Assembly: GCA_009843625.1 (NCBI GenBank)
Contig: VYDD01000286.1
Coordinates: 1 to 7,160 of the forward strand
Origin: Gammaproteobacteria bacterium
GTDB taxonomy: Bacteria; Gemmatimonadota; Gemmatimonadetes; Longimicrobiales; Gaopeijiaceae
Direction of reading: 5' to 3'
Length of the DNA: 7,160 nucleotides
Positions within the stretch are counted from its first letter, which is position 1. Each line of letters begins with the position of its first letter. This document shows positions 1 to 6,038 of this stretch, in pieces. The translations under genes and the position numbers were made by a program. The notes under the pieces were generated by a model. The model was not told where the DNA came from. It saw only the letters and a program-made list of their open reading frames with translations, and did no database searches.

Positions 1-181
1 CCCGCGGAAGGCGAATATCGAGGACGATCTGGCGCGCGAAGTCGGTCGACTCCAACCCCGTCAGCGCACCGACCGTGTCGGCCAGCGGCAGCGCGATCTG
101 CCCGTAGGTCAGCGTCAGCAGCGAGTGCGCGGCGAGCGCGGTGAGGAGGATGGCGCCGCTAGTGTTGACCCGCGCGGCCAT
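1..181 (-). CDS. FecCD-type ABC transporter permease, 5' part only (runs off the window)
   Basis: The first 60 residues are visible and the rest lies beyond base 1. The sequence begins MAARVNTSGAILL, has a hydrophobic first helix (about residues 9-25), then GQIALPLADTV, and ends in DFARQIVLDIRLPR. The pattern 'ptxxxQIVxxIRLPR' just after the first helix is the hallmark N-terminus of FecCD/BtuC/FhuB permeases, the inner-membrane subunits that move iron-siderophore, heme or cobalamin complexes. The start codon at 179-181 has a good purine-rich Shine-Dalgarno (GGGAGGAGG) immediately upstream. That start lies inside the end of the substrate-binding gene (stop at 159-161), a 23-base overlap typical of translationally coupled importer subunits. 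The transported ligand cannot be named from this part. The family call is firm and the exact substrate is unknown. Confidence 0.88.
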   Translation of the reverse strand, partial: MAARVNTSGAILLTALAAHSLLTLTYGQIALPLADTVGALTGLESTDFARQIVLDIRLPR

Positions 182-1025
182 GATCCTCCTCCCACGTTTC
201 CGGTGCGAGAAAGCGCCACTCGCCGTCGCGAAGTGCGGGATGCAGCATCTTCACGATGTCCGCCAAGTGCCAGTCCGGACGGATGATTCCCATCTCCCAC
301 ATCTCCCAGGAATCGGCGGTGGGATGCGGCTTGCCCAGCTGCCAGAACACGCAGCCCTCCCGGTACGCCTTGAAGCGCGCAAGCACATCCCAATCGTCGA
401 ACTTTGCGGAAATCGGGTCGCGGATCATCCAGCAATCGGCGTCCGTTGCGTCCCGCAGGAGGCGTTCCGTCGAAAGGTCGGAGAAGCTGTCGAGTTCGGG
501 ATCGTCCTCGCCGCCGAGCACAAGTTCCGCGTTCGCATCGCGAATGAGGGCCGCGTCGGCGTTGCGCTGCGTAACCGCCCAGCGATTGCCTCCGCTCCTG
601 TACCAGGCCCAGAGAAGAGACCGGCGCGGTTGCTCTTCGGCGAGGGACTTCAGGCGGTCGACTTCCTGTGCGACCATCTCTACGAAGGCGTCGGCCTCCG
701 CCTCCTTTTCGGTCAGCAGGCCCATCAGGCGAACCCACGCGACACGGCCCATATAGTGCGGCTCCGCATCGATGAAGGTCGGCACGACCGGAATGCCCAG
801 CGACTCGACGCGCTCCAGGTGCTGGGTATGCGTGAGGTCGGCCATGCGCGCAATCAGCACGTCGGGCCGCGCCGCTACCAGCGCGTCGAGTGTCGGCGGC
901 ATGTGCCAGCCATAGCCGATCTGCCGGATCTCACCCGACCGGGCCTTGCGGCGCAGGTCATCGTCATAGCTCGTGTGCCCGCCAACCGCTACGATCCGGT
1001 CTTCGACTCCGAGTATACGCAACAT
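159..1025 (-). CDS. Periplasmic substrate-binding protein of a metal-chelate ABC importer, 5'-truncated
   Basis: The protein resembles the FecB/BtuF (TroA-like) ligand-binding proteins that capture iron chelates or cobalamin and deliver them to a FecCD permease. Visible signs are the N-lobe opening RILGVEDRIVAVGG, the 'PTLDALVAARPDVLIA' strand-helix, the linker helix with LTEKEAEADAF, 'WDVLARFKAYREGCVF' and the C-terminal 'HLADIVKMLHPAL' ending. The coordinates use the only ATG (1023-1025), which gives 288 residues. Homology-like sequence continues upstream in the same frame (PPVRRIAVNDHPHEG, about 1026-1076) without any ATG, GTG or TTG, until a TAA at 1113-1115. The conserved first strand (RIAVND) therefore lies outside the annotatable CDS. 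No signal peptide is found in any frame up to about 1345. The gene probably lost its promoter, signal peptide and N-terminus and is non-functional or mislocalised. The downstream permease overlap is intact. Confidence 0.8.
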   Translation of the reverse strand: MLRILGVEDRIVAVGGHTSYDDDLRRKARSGEIRQIGYGWHMPPTLDALVAARPDVLIARMADLTHTQHLERVESLGIPVVPTFIDAEPHYMGRVAWVRLMGLLTEKEAEADAFVEMVAQEVDRLKSLAEEQPRRSLLWAWYRSGGNRWAVTQRNADAALIRDANAELVLGGEDDPELDSFSDLSTERLLRDATDADCWMIRDPISAKFDDWDVLARFKAYREGCVFWQLGKPHPTADSWEMWEMGIIRPDWHLADIVKMLHPALRDGEWRFLAPETWEEDHGRAGQH

Positions 1026-1348
1026 CCCTTCATGGGGATGATCGTTGACGGCGATCCGCCGGACGGGCGGAGCAAATGAGGTCTGAATCCCGACAGGGAA
1101 TCGTCTAACTGCTTACAGGGCTGCACGATCTGCGTTTCCTGCCGTTGGACTGGACCTTGCTGGACCGTACCGCGAAAGCGGGGAAGCCGCGCTCGAATGG
1201 CGGGACTTCTCACCCGGGCCCTCCGACCGTCGGAGGTGCTGGAGGCGAGCCTCGCCCTGGCCCCGATGCCGTGGAAAAATCCGTCTGCATCCGAGCGACG
1301 TGAGCCAGCTTCCGAAGGGCACCAACCGTGACTCCGAGTGTCACGAGG
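1026..1348. other. Non-coding stretch upstream of the broken substrate-binding gene
   Basis: Bases 1026-1112 still read as the substrate-binding protein on the minus strand, without a start codon. Upstream of the in-frame TAA (1113-1115), all frames on both strands are short, arginine/proline/serine rich and lack family motifs or a hydrophobic signal sequence. The only distinct structure is a perfect inverted repeat at 1220-1236. I see no gene and no convincing promoter here. The segment probably contains the breakpoint that removed the 5' end of the transporter gene. Confidence 0.5.
1220..1236. repeat. Perfect inverted repeat (8-bp arms, 1-base centre)
   Basis: CCTCCGAC, a single C, then GTCGGAGG form an exact palindrome. 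With a realistic loop it could fold as a 5-bp GC hairpin. There is no T-run on either side, so it is not a typical intrinsic terminator. It could be an operator half-site pair or a chance palindrome in GC-rich DNA. Confidence 0.3.
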
Positions 1349-1507
1349 ATGACCAAGGCGGGTCGCCGAGGCGGTTGGACCAGGAGTCACCAAGAGGGAA
1401 TGCAGGCTGATGGTTGACGCGCGTTTCTCAGCGCCGTGAAGGACATGCTCGCGCAGGGCGGCAGCATCAAGCTCCGGGGATTCGGCGTCTTCAAGGCGCG
1501 AGCCTGA
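1349..1507 (+). pseudogene. Degraded HU/IHF-family nucleoid protein gene
   Basis: Pieces of a small HU-type DNA-bending protein appear in order but in different frames. ATG ACC AAG GCG (1349-1360) gives MTKA, the usual HU start. After a frame change, 1362-1421 gives VAEAVGPGVTKRECRLMVDA. After a second frame change, 1424-1504 gives FLSAVKDMLA and then SIKLRGFGVFKARA, the conserved 'I-x-L-x-GFG-x-F' strand of the HU dimer core. The second break fits a duplicated CG dinucleotide at 1419-1423 (GCGCG instead of GCG). The first fits loss of about 11 bases where four residues are missing. A TGA (1505-1507) follows, and the DNA-binding arm (the RNPxTG region) and C-terminal helix are not recognisable in any frame downstream. 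About 60 of the usual 90 or so residues remain. The family call rests on the GFG strand and the collinear order. The gene is dead as written unless the frame breaks are sequencing errors, which would still not restore the arm. Confidence 0.72.
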
Positions 1508-1647
1508 CGTGCGGATCGGCGACAAAGGGGCACGCTTTCATCCTCCACGTCGCGGAAGTGCAGCAATACAGCCCACGAGCGCTTGTTGATGGGCGATAAG
1601 TTTCGTCAGGAATCCCAACCGAGGCGTTCAGCGCTCGGGTGGGCTCG
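1508..1647. other. Short intergenic stretch between the HU remnant and the small minus-strand ORF
   Basis: Apart from the hairpin at 1614-1643, nothing is recognisable here. I checked all three plus frames for the missing HU C-terminal arm and did not find it, so the DNA beyond the HU remnant appears unrelated to HU. Confidence 0.4.
1614..1643 (-). terminator. Hairpin just downstream of the small minus-strand ORF (possible terminator)
   Basis: CCCAACCGAG and CTCGGGTGGG form a 10-bp stem with one mismatch around a 10-base loop. On the minus strand the hairpin starts 5 bases after the TAG of the 69-residue ORF and would close the regulator operon. No U-run follows, so it is at best a weak or Rho-assisted terminator, or an RNA 3'-end stabiliser. 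Confidence 0.35.
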
Positions 1648-1857
1648 CTATCGGATCTCGTCCTGTACACCAACGACGACAGTGCGTTCAGCCAACCGGA
1701 CTTGAACCACCCGCATCCATGGGTCGCCGTCGCCCCACAAGTCTCCCACCTCAGGCGTACGATCAGACGAAAAGGAATACGCCGCTCTCGCTGAGGGCGG
1801 AATATGCGCGGCCGCCGCCGCTGTGAATCGTACCTGCCAAGTGACTCTGCCAGCCAT
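1648..1857 (-). CDS. Small hypothetical protein (69 aa)
   Basis: I do not recognise this protein. It begins MAGRVTWQVRF, has an alanine stretch (AAAAAH, about residues 13-18), then SARAAYSFSS, an acidic turn 'VGDLWGDGDPW', and ends VVQVRLAERTVVVGVQDEIR, which reads like two beta strands. No signal peptide or membrane helix is seen. The main reason to keep it is the ribosome binding site: GGGAGGT sits about 5 bases before the ATG (1855-1857), better than those of the two genes upstream. It lies 149 bases after the conserved 301-residue gene on the same strand and ends just before a hairpin. The same frame is open further upstream to an ATG at 1948-1950 (MAGVLFTRLSFKN), interrupted by one TAG at 1873-1875. 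The gene might therefore be the distal half of a longer one broken by a nonsense codon. It could also be spurious. Confidence 0.4.
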   Translation of the reverse strand: MAGRVTWQVRFTAAAAAHIPPSARAAYSFSSDRTPEVGDLWGDGDPWMRVVQVRLAERTVVVGVQDEIR

Positions 1858-2006
1858 CGCGACCTCCCGCCGCTACGTTTCGATCCGTGTTGACACAACC
1901 GTGGCAGCGGCGTTCTTGAAGCTCAAGCGGGTGAAGAGCACGCCCGCCATTACCGATCCTTGCTTCTCTCCGTTCCCGATGGAGCACCGAAAGGCATCGA
2001 ACCCCT

Positions 2007-2912
2007 TCACGCCAAGCCATTCTCAGTTCCTGCGACTGTCCTCAAGGCACCGAGGCGTTCTGCTCCGTCCACCTCTTCTCGATCCCGATCGTAGAAGAGG
2101 AACCACGGCAACTCGGCTTTGGCGTATTCGTGTGCGGTGGGAGGCTTGGTTGGCGGGCGCTCCCCGGTGATCGCCATCCATTGCCTCGAATTCGCCAGCG
2201 TCACGAAGGACCGGGCACCGCGTTGCTGGTCCCAAGCGTCCAGTCCGAAGGCGTCCCGGTAGATCTGCTGAGCCATGCGTCCCCCCGGAGCGACGCCCAT
2301 CAGGTCGGAGGGGAAAAGCTCCAGAACCTCGCGAACACGACTCCCCAGTCTAGGCTTGGGCAGCTCCTCATAGACGTTCCGCCTCATCGGATACACCGCC
2401 AGTTGCAGGCCGCCATGCCACGCTTCGCCCGTCAGCTGCTCTTCCGCGCTGTATCCCTCGCCGAGCGGCATCGCCACGAACTGGCGGATGGTTCCCTTCT
2501 CAACGCAGTAGCCGTCCAGCCACGGCTGTCCGGGGACGACCAGATAGTTCTGAGGATCCCGAGTCAGACCTTCCTCCCACGGCTCTCCGCCAACCGCGCA
2601 GACCTTCCCGGTGGCGATCTTGATCGCACAGGGGTACGGATTGGAACCGAGCCCACCGAGAAAGCTGATCCACACCGCTTCGGCCTGATGCATCGGCATC
2701 ACCACGCCCCCGCGACGTACGCTGTCTTCCGGGAGACGCTCCGCGAAGTCGTCGAAATGACGGAGCGGAAAACGTCCGAGTCCGGGCGGCAGGGGATAGG
2801 TCCGGCCGTCGTCCGGGATACGTAGAGTCCGCTGAAACTCGATCCTGCAAGCGGCGTCTCGATGGACATTGGGAAATCTGAAGGCCAGTCCGTCACGCTC
2901 GATGGAGATCAT
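2007..2912 (-). CDS. Conserved hypothetical protein (301 aa), second gene of an XRE-regulator operon
   Basis: The function is unknown. I associate the sequence with a family of soluble bacterial proteins starting MISIERDGLAFRFP, though I know no assigned activity. Distinct blocks are EFQRTLRIPDD (25-35), YPLPPGLGRFPLRHFDDF (39-56), VVMPMHQAEAVWISF (70-84), CAIKIATGKVCAV (95-107), QPWLDGYCVEKGTIRQFVAM (129-148), LGEGYSAEEQLTG (150-162), APGGRMAQQIYRDAFGLDAW (208-227), and near the end FVTLANSRQWMAITGERPPT (236-255) and ELPWFLFYDRD (267-277). There is no signal peptide, membrane helix or nucleotide-binding motif. I chose the ATG at 2910-2912 because these blocks begin there. A GTG at 3005 would add 31 residues that overlap the regulator and look unrelated. 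The gene follows the XRE regulator by 31 bases on the same strand, so co-transcription is very likely. The C-terminus (GTENGLA) may be shorter than in relatives. Confidence 0.82.
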   Translation of the reverse strand: MISIERDGLAFRFPNVHRDAACRIEFQRTLRIPDDGRTYPLPPGLGRFPLRHFDDFAERLPEDSVRRGGVVMPMHQAEAVWISFLGGLGSNPYPCAIKIATGKVCAVGGEPWEEGLTRDPQNYLVVPGQPWLDGYCVEKGTIRQFVAMPLGEGYSAEEQLTGEAWHGGLQLAVYPMRRNVYEELPKPRLGSRVREVLELFPSDLMGVAPGGRMAQQIYRDAFGLDAWDQQRGARSFVTLANSRQWMAITGERPPTKPPTAHEYAKAELPWFLFYDRDREEVDGAERLGALRTVAGTENGLA

Positions 2913-2943
2913 TGTGTCGCCGGTCCCGTTTCCAGAGGCCACG

Positions 2944-3297
2944 TCACCACTCCCCATCCCGAACCACGCGCACCACGCGGAAGATCGCCTCGTCGGGTGC
3001 GTCACGAAGCCGCCGGATCAGATCCGCAAACAGTTTCGGCCTCTTGCGAATGATCGCCTGCAACTCGCTCGATACCTTGCCTGCCATGGCGAGGAAGACA
3101 TCCGGGTCCTCGCCCAGTTCCCTGGCCAGCCGAACGGTGGTTGCTTCCGATGGAGGTGCGGCCACACCGCGCTCGATCTTGCTCAGGTATGCCGGCTCGA
3201 CGCCGACGCGGTGGGCGACCTGGCGCAACGAGTAGCGGCGGTCGTTCTGGCGCAGGTGTTCGCGGAGTTGGCGCGTTCTGGCTCCGAAGTAGGTCAT
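2944..3297 (-). CDS. XRE-family helix-turn-helix transcriptional regulator (117 aa)
   Basis: This is a small DNA-binding repressor-type protein. The start MTYFGARTRQLREHLRQ leads into the HTH at about residues 23-44 (SLRQVAHRVGVEPAYLSKIERG), with the typical 'YLSKIERG' recognition helix end. PPSEATTVRLARELGEDPD (48-66) completes the five-helix XRE domain. The C-terminal part (FLAMAGKVSSELQAIIRKRP, then LFADLIRRLRDAPDEAIFRV) is a helical tail likely used for dimerisation. I placed the start at the ATG 3295-3297, where the family sequence begins. In-frame starts upstream (3339, 3408) would add unrelated residues. No clear Shine-Dalgarno precedes this ATG. The gene is divergent from the LPD38-type gene and 31 bases upstream of the 301-residue gene, so it probably controls one or both, and likely itself. 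Confidence 0.88.
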   Translation of the reverse strand: MTYFGARTRQLREHLRQNDRRYSLRQVAHRVGVEPAYLSKIERGVAAPPSEATTVRLARELGEDPDVFLAMAGKVSSELQAIIRKRPKLFADLIRRLRDAPDEAIFRVVRVVRDGEW

Positions 3298-3321
3298 TGA
3301 ATTCGGGGGCTGATGTTGTTT

Positions 3322-3349
3322 GTCATACACGATACACATATCTTTCCAA
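3322..3349 (-). promoter_or_regulatory. Candidate promoter and operator of the XRE regulator operon
   Basis: On the minus strand TTGGAA (3349-3344), a 16-base spacer and TATGAC (3327-3322) resemble a sigma-70 -35/-10 pair, four of six bases each. Transcription would begin near 3315, leaving a short leader before the ATG at 3297. Between the boxes lies the direct repeat GTGTATC GTGTATG, a 7-base period on one DNA face side, which could be a repressor site for the XRE protein. On the plus strand TTGTTT-17-TATCTT (3316-3344) is a weaker candidate for the divergent gene. This is pattern matching only, and the host sigma factor preference is unknown. Confidence 0.33.
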
Positions 3350-3359
3350 GGCGTCACCC

Positions 3360-3389
3360 GAGCCGCGGCTTCCTGAGCCGCAGCTTCCA
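3360..3389. repeat. Tandem direct repeat, two 15-base units
   Basis: GAGCCGCGGCTTCCT is followed directly by GAGCCGCAGCTTCCA, with 13 of 15 bases identical. It lies between the divergent promoters and the ATG at 3421. It would encode SRGFL-SRSFQ only if the longer start at 3313 were used. It may be a local slippage duplication. Confidence 0.5.
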
Positions 3390-3420
3390 ACCCCTCCGAC
3401 CACGGCACTCACAAGCCACG

Positions 3421-5928
3421 ATGAACCACTGGCCCCTCTGGCGGCAACGTCTCCGTCTCGCCCGCACCCTGTTCGTTCACCGCTGGCACGCGGCGCAGAC
3501 CGTGGGCGAGTGGTTCGGCAACGAGTCAGTGGGGGAGCGCTTCGAGCACATCAACCACGTCCGGTCGCTGGCGCAGTACGTCTGGCGCTGTGGGGCGTTC
3601 CGCGAAGACGCGGAAGGGACCGGTAGGATCGCGCTGCCGGAGGCCGCGCGCGGCCTCCAAGCCATCTTCAAGCCGGTCTCGGCCAAGGGACCTGACCACT
3701 TCGAGCGGGCCGTCCGTTATGCGGCGCGGTTCGGAGACGACACGCCCTCTGCGTTCGCGGTCCGCGATCCGGATCTTGCGGTCCTGCTGAGCTATGCCGC
3801 CGAGCACGCGGACATTCGGACATTCGCCACCGAGTTGGCCGGTCTGCACCGGGCCATGCTGCGCTACTACGTGCAGATGCGCTACTTGACGCCGACGGAG
3901 GCCCAGACCTTCGGGCGCGGGCGGGTTCCGCTGCTGACCCCGCTGAGAGCGACGCGGCGTCACCCTGCCGAAGAGGGCGACGGCCCGCTCTACAAGGGTC
4001 CGCTGCCCGCCGACCTGTCCGGCGCGCTCCTGAACACCTTCGCCCGCAACATCCACCATGCCCTCGCCTGCCGGGCTCGCGCTGAGCTATTTCAGACTCT
4101 GTCAGCCAACGCCCAAGGGAACACGGTCGCCACCGAAGCGCGCGGACGCCGAGCAGGACCGGGCTTCACCGTCGAAGCCCTCTTGGAACGGCGGCGCACT
4201 CGTTTCGTGGTCCATGACCGGGCGCTCGCGTCCATGCTGGCGAGCATCCACGAGCCCCCGATGCACCCGGTAATCCAATGGCTGGCCGTGTTCAAGACGG
4301 CAGTATCGACGATGATCACCGCGATGCCGGTGTTCATCGTCAAGAACTTCTTCCGCGACACGCTCGCGGGGTTTGTGGCGGGCCGGTATCCGCAGGTGCC
4401 CTTCGGCGGAACGTTGGCCGGAGGAGCCCAAGCCGTGCGCGACCTCACGACCGGGCGCTCCGAACCGATGCGGGAGTACCTGTTGCAGGGTGGCTTCTAC
4501 TCGGGGCTGGTCGAGTCCGAGACGCACCTGGCCGACATCCGGGGAGAGGACGGGAGGTTGCGGAAGGGACTCGCGGCGAGGCGGACGTGGTCGCGGCTGG
4601 TCTACGCGCTTACGCGACCGGCGTGGATCGCGGAGGCCGGAACCCGGGTCAACCAGTTCGAGCGCTCGCGCCGCGCCGGTGCCACCAAGTACGCCGCAGC
4701 CCGCGCGGCGCGAATGGTCTCCTCGGATTTCGCGAACATCGGCTCGTCGCGGGGCTGGCGGATGTACGTCCACACCGTCCCGTTCCTGAACGCGGCAATC
4801 CAAGGGCTCGACCAACTCTACCAGATCTTCCGCAAACCCCGGCGAGGCGACCCGGCTGCGTCGGCGCGCACCGCCGACCAGCGTGCCCACATCCGCAAAG
4901 TAATCTGGTCGGGCGGGTGCCTGGCCGCGCTGTCGTGCGTCGCTTGGGCGTTCAACGGTTCCACCCGAGCGCGCGAACGGGCCTACCAAGGGGAGACCGA
5001 CTATGACAAGGCGTCCTGGGTGACGCTCTACGATGTGGCCGGGGACGCCGACATCCGCATCCCCGTCCCGTTTCAGATCGGGGCGGCGTTCATCAAGCTC
5101 CCCGAGGTCGCCTTGGACCTCGTCGCTGGAAGGGAAACGCTGGCAGGGCCGAAGTTCGTCTGGTCGCTGGTCCACGGAAACCTCGCCGTTGGCTGGGTCC
5201 CGGCCGTCGCCCAGCCGATCGTAGAGATCCGGACCAACCGCAACTTCTTCGGCGACGAGATCATTCCCCCCTACATGGCCAACTGGCCTGCGGAGCGCCA
5301 GTATTTCGACCGGTCCACTCCCCTGCCGTATCGCGAAGTGGGTGCGGCGCTCAACGTCTCTCCGCTGCACGTCCAGACCGTCGTGAGGGGCTGGACCGGG
5401 CATCTCGGCAACGCGGCGGTCGTCGCCCTGGACGAGGCAATGTGGAGCGAGCGGGTGAACGGGCCGAAGCCCTTTCCCAAGACTGCCCGGCTTCTTACGG
5501 GAATCTACAGCCTGCAACCTCCGAGGCCGCGGACCTATACCCGGTTCGGAAACGAGTTCTACGCCATCTCCGATTGGGCCGAGGGATATGCGCGGTCGGG
5601 CGCGTGCTCCGCCTCCAACCGCAGTCGGCGCGTTCCCGCCGTCTGCCGTGCGCGCACCGTAGCCGGACGCGTACGACGGGAAGCTACCGAACTTCGGCGT
5701 CAGGGGGACGACATTCGTACGGACATCTTCCGGAGCCGCAGGGCGAAGGAGCGTGAGCTAGAAGTCCTGTACGAGCAAATCGACGCGGGGTTCCGGCTGG
5801 TGCTGCCGGAACTGCGTGCGCTGCGTAGGCGGGAGTTCGAACTGGTGGACGCCCCGACGGGCGTTTCCTCCGACCGGAGAACCCGTCCGACACGGCCTCG
5901 TCGCCCGGTACGGCCACGACGGCGTTGA
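3421..5928 (+). CDS. LPD38-like phage/mobile-element polyvalent-protein module (835 aa)
   Basis: The layout matches what I know of the large polyvalent-protein-associated domain 38 (LPD38), found near the C-terminus of very large proteins of phages and conjugative elements that are thought to enter the recipient cell with the DNA. In order there are a helical N-part starting RQRLRLARTLFVHRW; GLHRAMLRYY (about 141-150); a hydrophobic helix leading to IVKNFFRDTLAGF (306-318); SDFANIG (435-441); FLNAAIQGLDQL (455-466); a hydrophobic stretch about 495-513; RIPVPFQIGAAFIKLPE (546-562); NRNFFGDEIIPP (606-617); and SPLHVQTVVRGWTGHLGN ending near 664. A charged tail with ELRRQGDDIR and a basic end RPRRPVRPRRR follows. 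No catalytic domain precedes the module, so this is a stand-alone or 5'-shortened copy. The ATG at 3421 lacks a Shine-Dalgarno. An upstream in-frame ATG (3313) would add 36 residues inside the divergent promoter. The exact function is unknown. Confidence 0.72.
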   Translation: MNHWPLWRQRLRLARTLFVHRWHAAQTVGEWFGNESVGERFEHINHVRSLAQYVWRCGAFREDAEGTGRIALPEAARGLQAIFKPVSAKGPDHFERAVRYAARFGDDTPSAFAVRDPDLAVLLSYAAEHADIRTFATELAGLHRAMLRYYVQMRYLTPTEAQTFGRGRVPLLTPLRATRRHPAEEGDGPLYKGPLPADLSGALLNTFARNIHHALACRARAELFQTLSANAQGNTVATEARGRRAGPGFTVEALLERRRTRFVVHDRALASMLASIHEPPMHPVIQWLAVFKTAVSTMITAMPVFIVKNFFRDTLAGFVAGRYPQVPFGGTLAGGAQAVRDLTTGRSEPMREYLLQGGFYSGLVESETHLADIRGEDGRLRKGLAARRTWSRLVYALTRPAWIAEAGTRVNQFERSRRAGATKYAAARAARMVSSDFANIGSSRGWRMYVHTVPFLNAAIQGLDQLYQIFRKPRRGDPAASARTADQRAHIRKVIWSGGCLAALSCVAWAFNGSTRARERAYQGETDYDKASWVTLYDVAGDADIRIPVPFQIGAAFIKLPEVALDLVAGRETLAGPKFVWSLVHGNLAVGWVPAVAQPIVEIRTNRNFFGDEIIPPYMANWPAERQYFDRSTPLPYREVGAALNVSPLHVQTVVRGWTGHLGNAAVVALDEAMWSERVNGPKPFPKTARLLTGIYSLQPPRPRTYTRFGNEFYAISDWAEGYARSGACSASNRSRRVPAVCRARTVAGRVRREATELRRQGDDIRTDIFRSRRAKERELEVLYEQIDAGFRLVLPELRALRRREFELVDAPTGVSSDRRTRPTRPRRPVRPRRR

Positions 5929-6038
5929 CTGCGATGGCCAAGCCTTCCAGTGTGGAATGGCTCTCTTGGGGCGTAACGAGCATCCCGGCCGGAGGTGGAC
6001 GGACCGTTCCGGAACCGGTACTTAGGAGGTTCGATTTG
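5929..6038 (+). other. Intergenic gap between the LPD38-like gene and the membrane protein gene
   Basis: This 110-base gap contains no hairpin terminator that I can see and no convincing promoter. A TTGACT at 5925-5930 lacks a -10 box at a normal distance. The frame of the next gene is open back to an ATG at 5934 (MAKPSSVEWLSWGV), but that ATG has no Shine-Dalgarno. A GTTCCGGAAC palindrome lies at 6006-6015. The downstream gene is therefore possibly co-transcribed with the LPD38-like gene. Confidence 0.35.
6024..6030 (+). promoter_or_regulatory. Strong Shine-Dalgarno (AGGAGGT) deciding the GTG start
   Basis: AGGAGGT lies 8 bases before the GTG at 6039-6041, which is ideal spacing. It is the best ribosome binding site in the window, and it favours GTG 6039 over ATG 5934 (no site) and ATG 6051 (spacing too long). 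Confidence 0.7.

Noticed and set aside
141..1079. 312-residue plus-strand open frame antisense to the substrate-binding gene
   Set aside because: It is low-complexity, arginine/histidine-rich sequence without family motifs, and the minus strand carries a clear transporter protein. Long antisense frames are common in GC-rich DNA.
1109..1300. Plus-strand frame beginning LLTGLHDLRFLPLDWTLLDRT, considered as a transposase or primase remnant
   Set aside because: It has no start codon, turns into low-complexity Gly/Pro sequence after about 25 residues, and I cannot match it to a family.
1505..1620. Possible continuation of the HU protein (arm and C-terminal helix) in another frame
   Set aside because: None of the three plus frames shows the RNPxTG arm or the final lysine-rich helix. 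VRIGDKGAR at about 1510-1536 was considered but is too short and diverged to claim.
1698..1708. T-arm-like GGTTCAAGTCC on the minus strand, considered as a tRNA or tRNA-derived attachment site
   Set aside because: The flanking bases do not form a five-base-pair T-stem, and no acceptor, D or anticodon arm fits around it.
1823..2170. 115-residue plus-strand frame overlapping the ends of the minus-strand genes
   Set aside because: It overlaps the well-supported 301-residue gene on the opposite strand, begins at a GTG without a ribosome binding site, and shows no recognisable motif.
4102..5517. 471-residue minus-strand open frame antisense to the LPD38-like gene
   Set aside because: Its composition (Arg, Asp, Gly, Pro heavy) is that of an antisense shadow. 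The plus frame has the conserved blocks and normal hydrophobic patterning.
5925..5958. Promoter for the membrane protein gene (TTGACT plus TGGAAT)
   Set aside because: The spacer would be 22 bases, well outside the usual 16-18, and the -10 match is poor.
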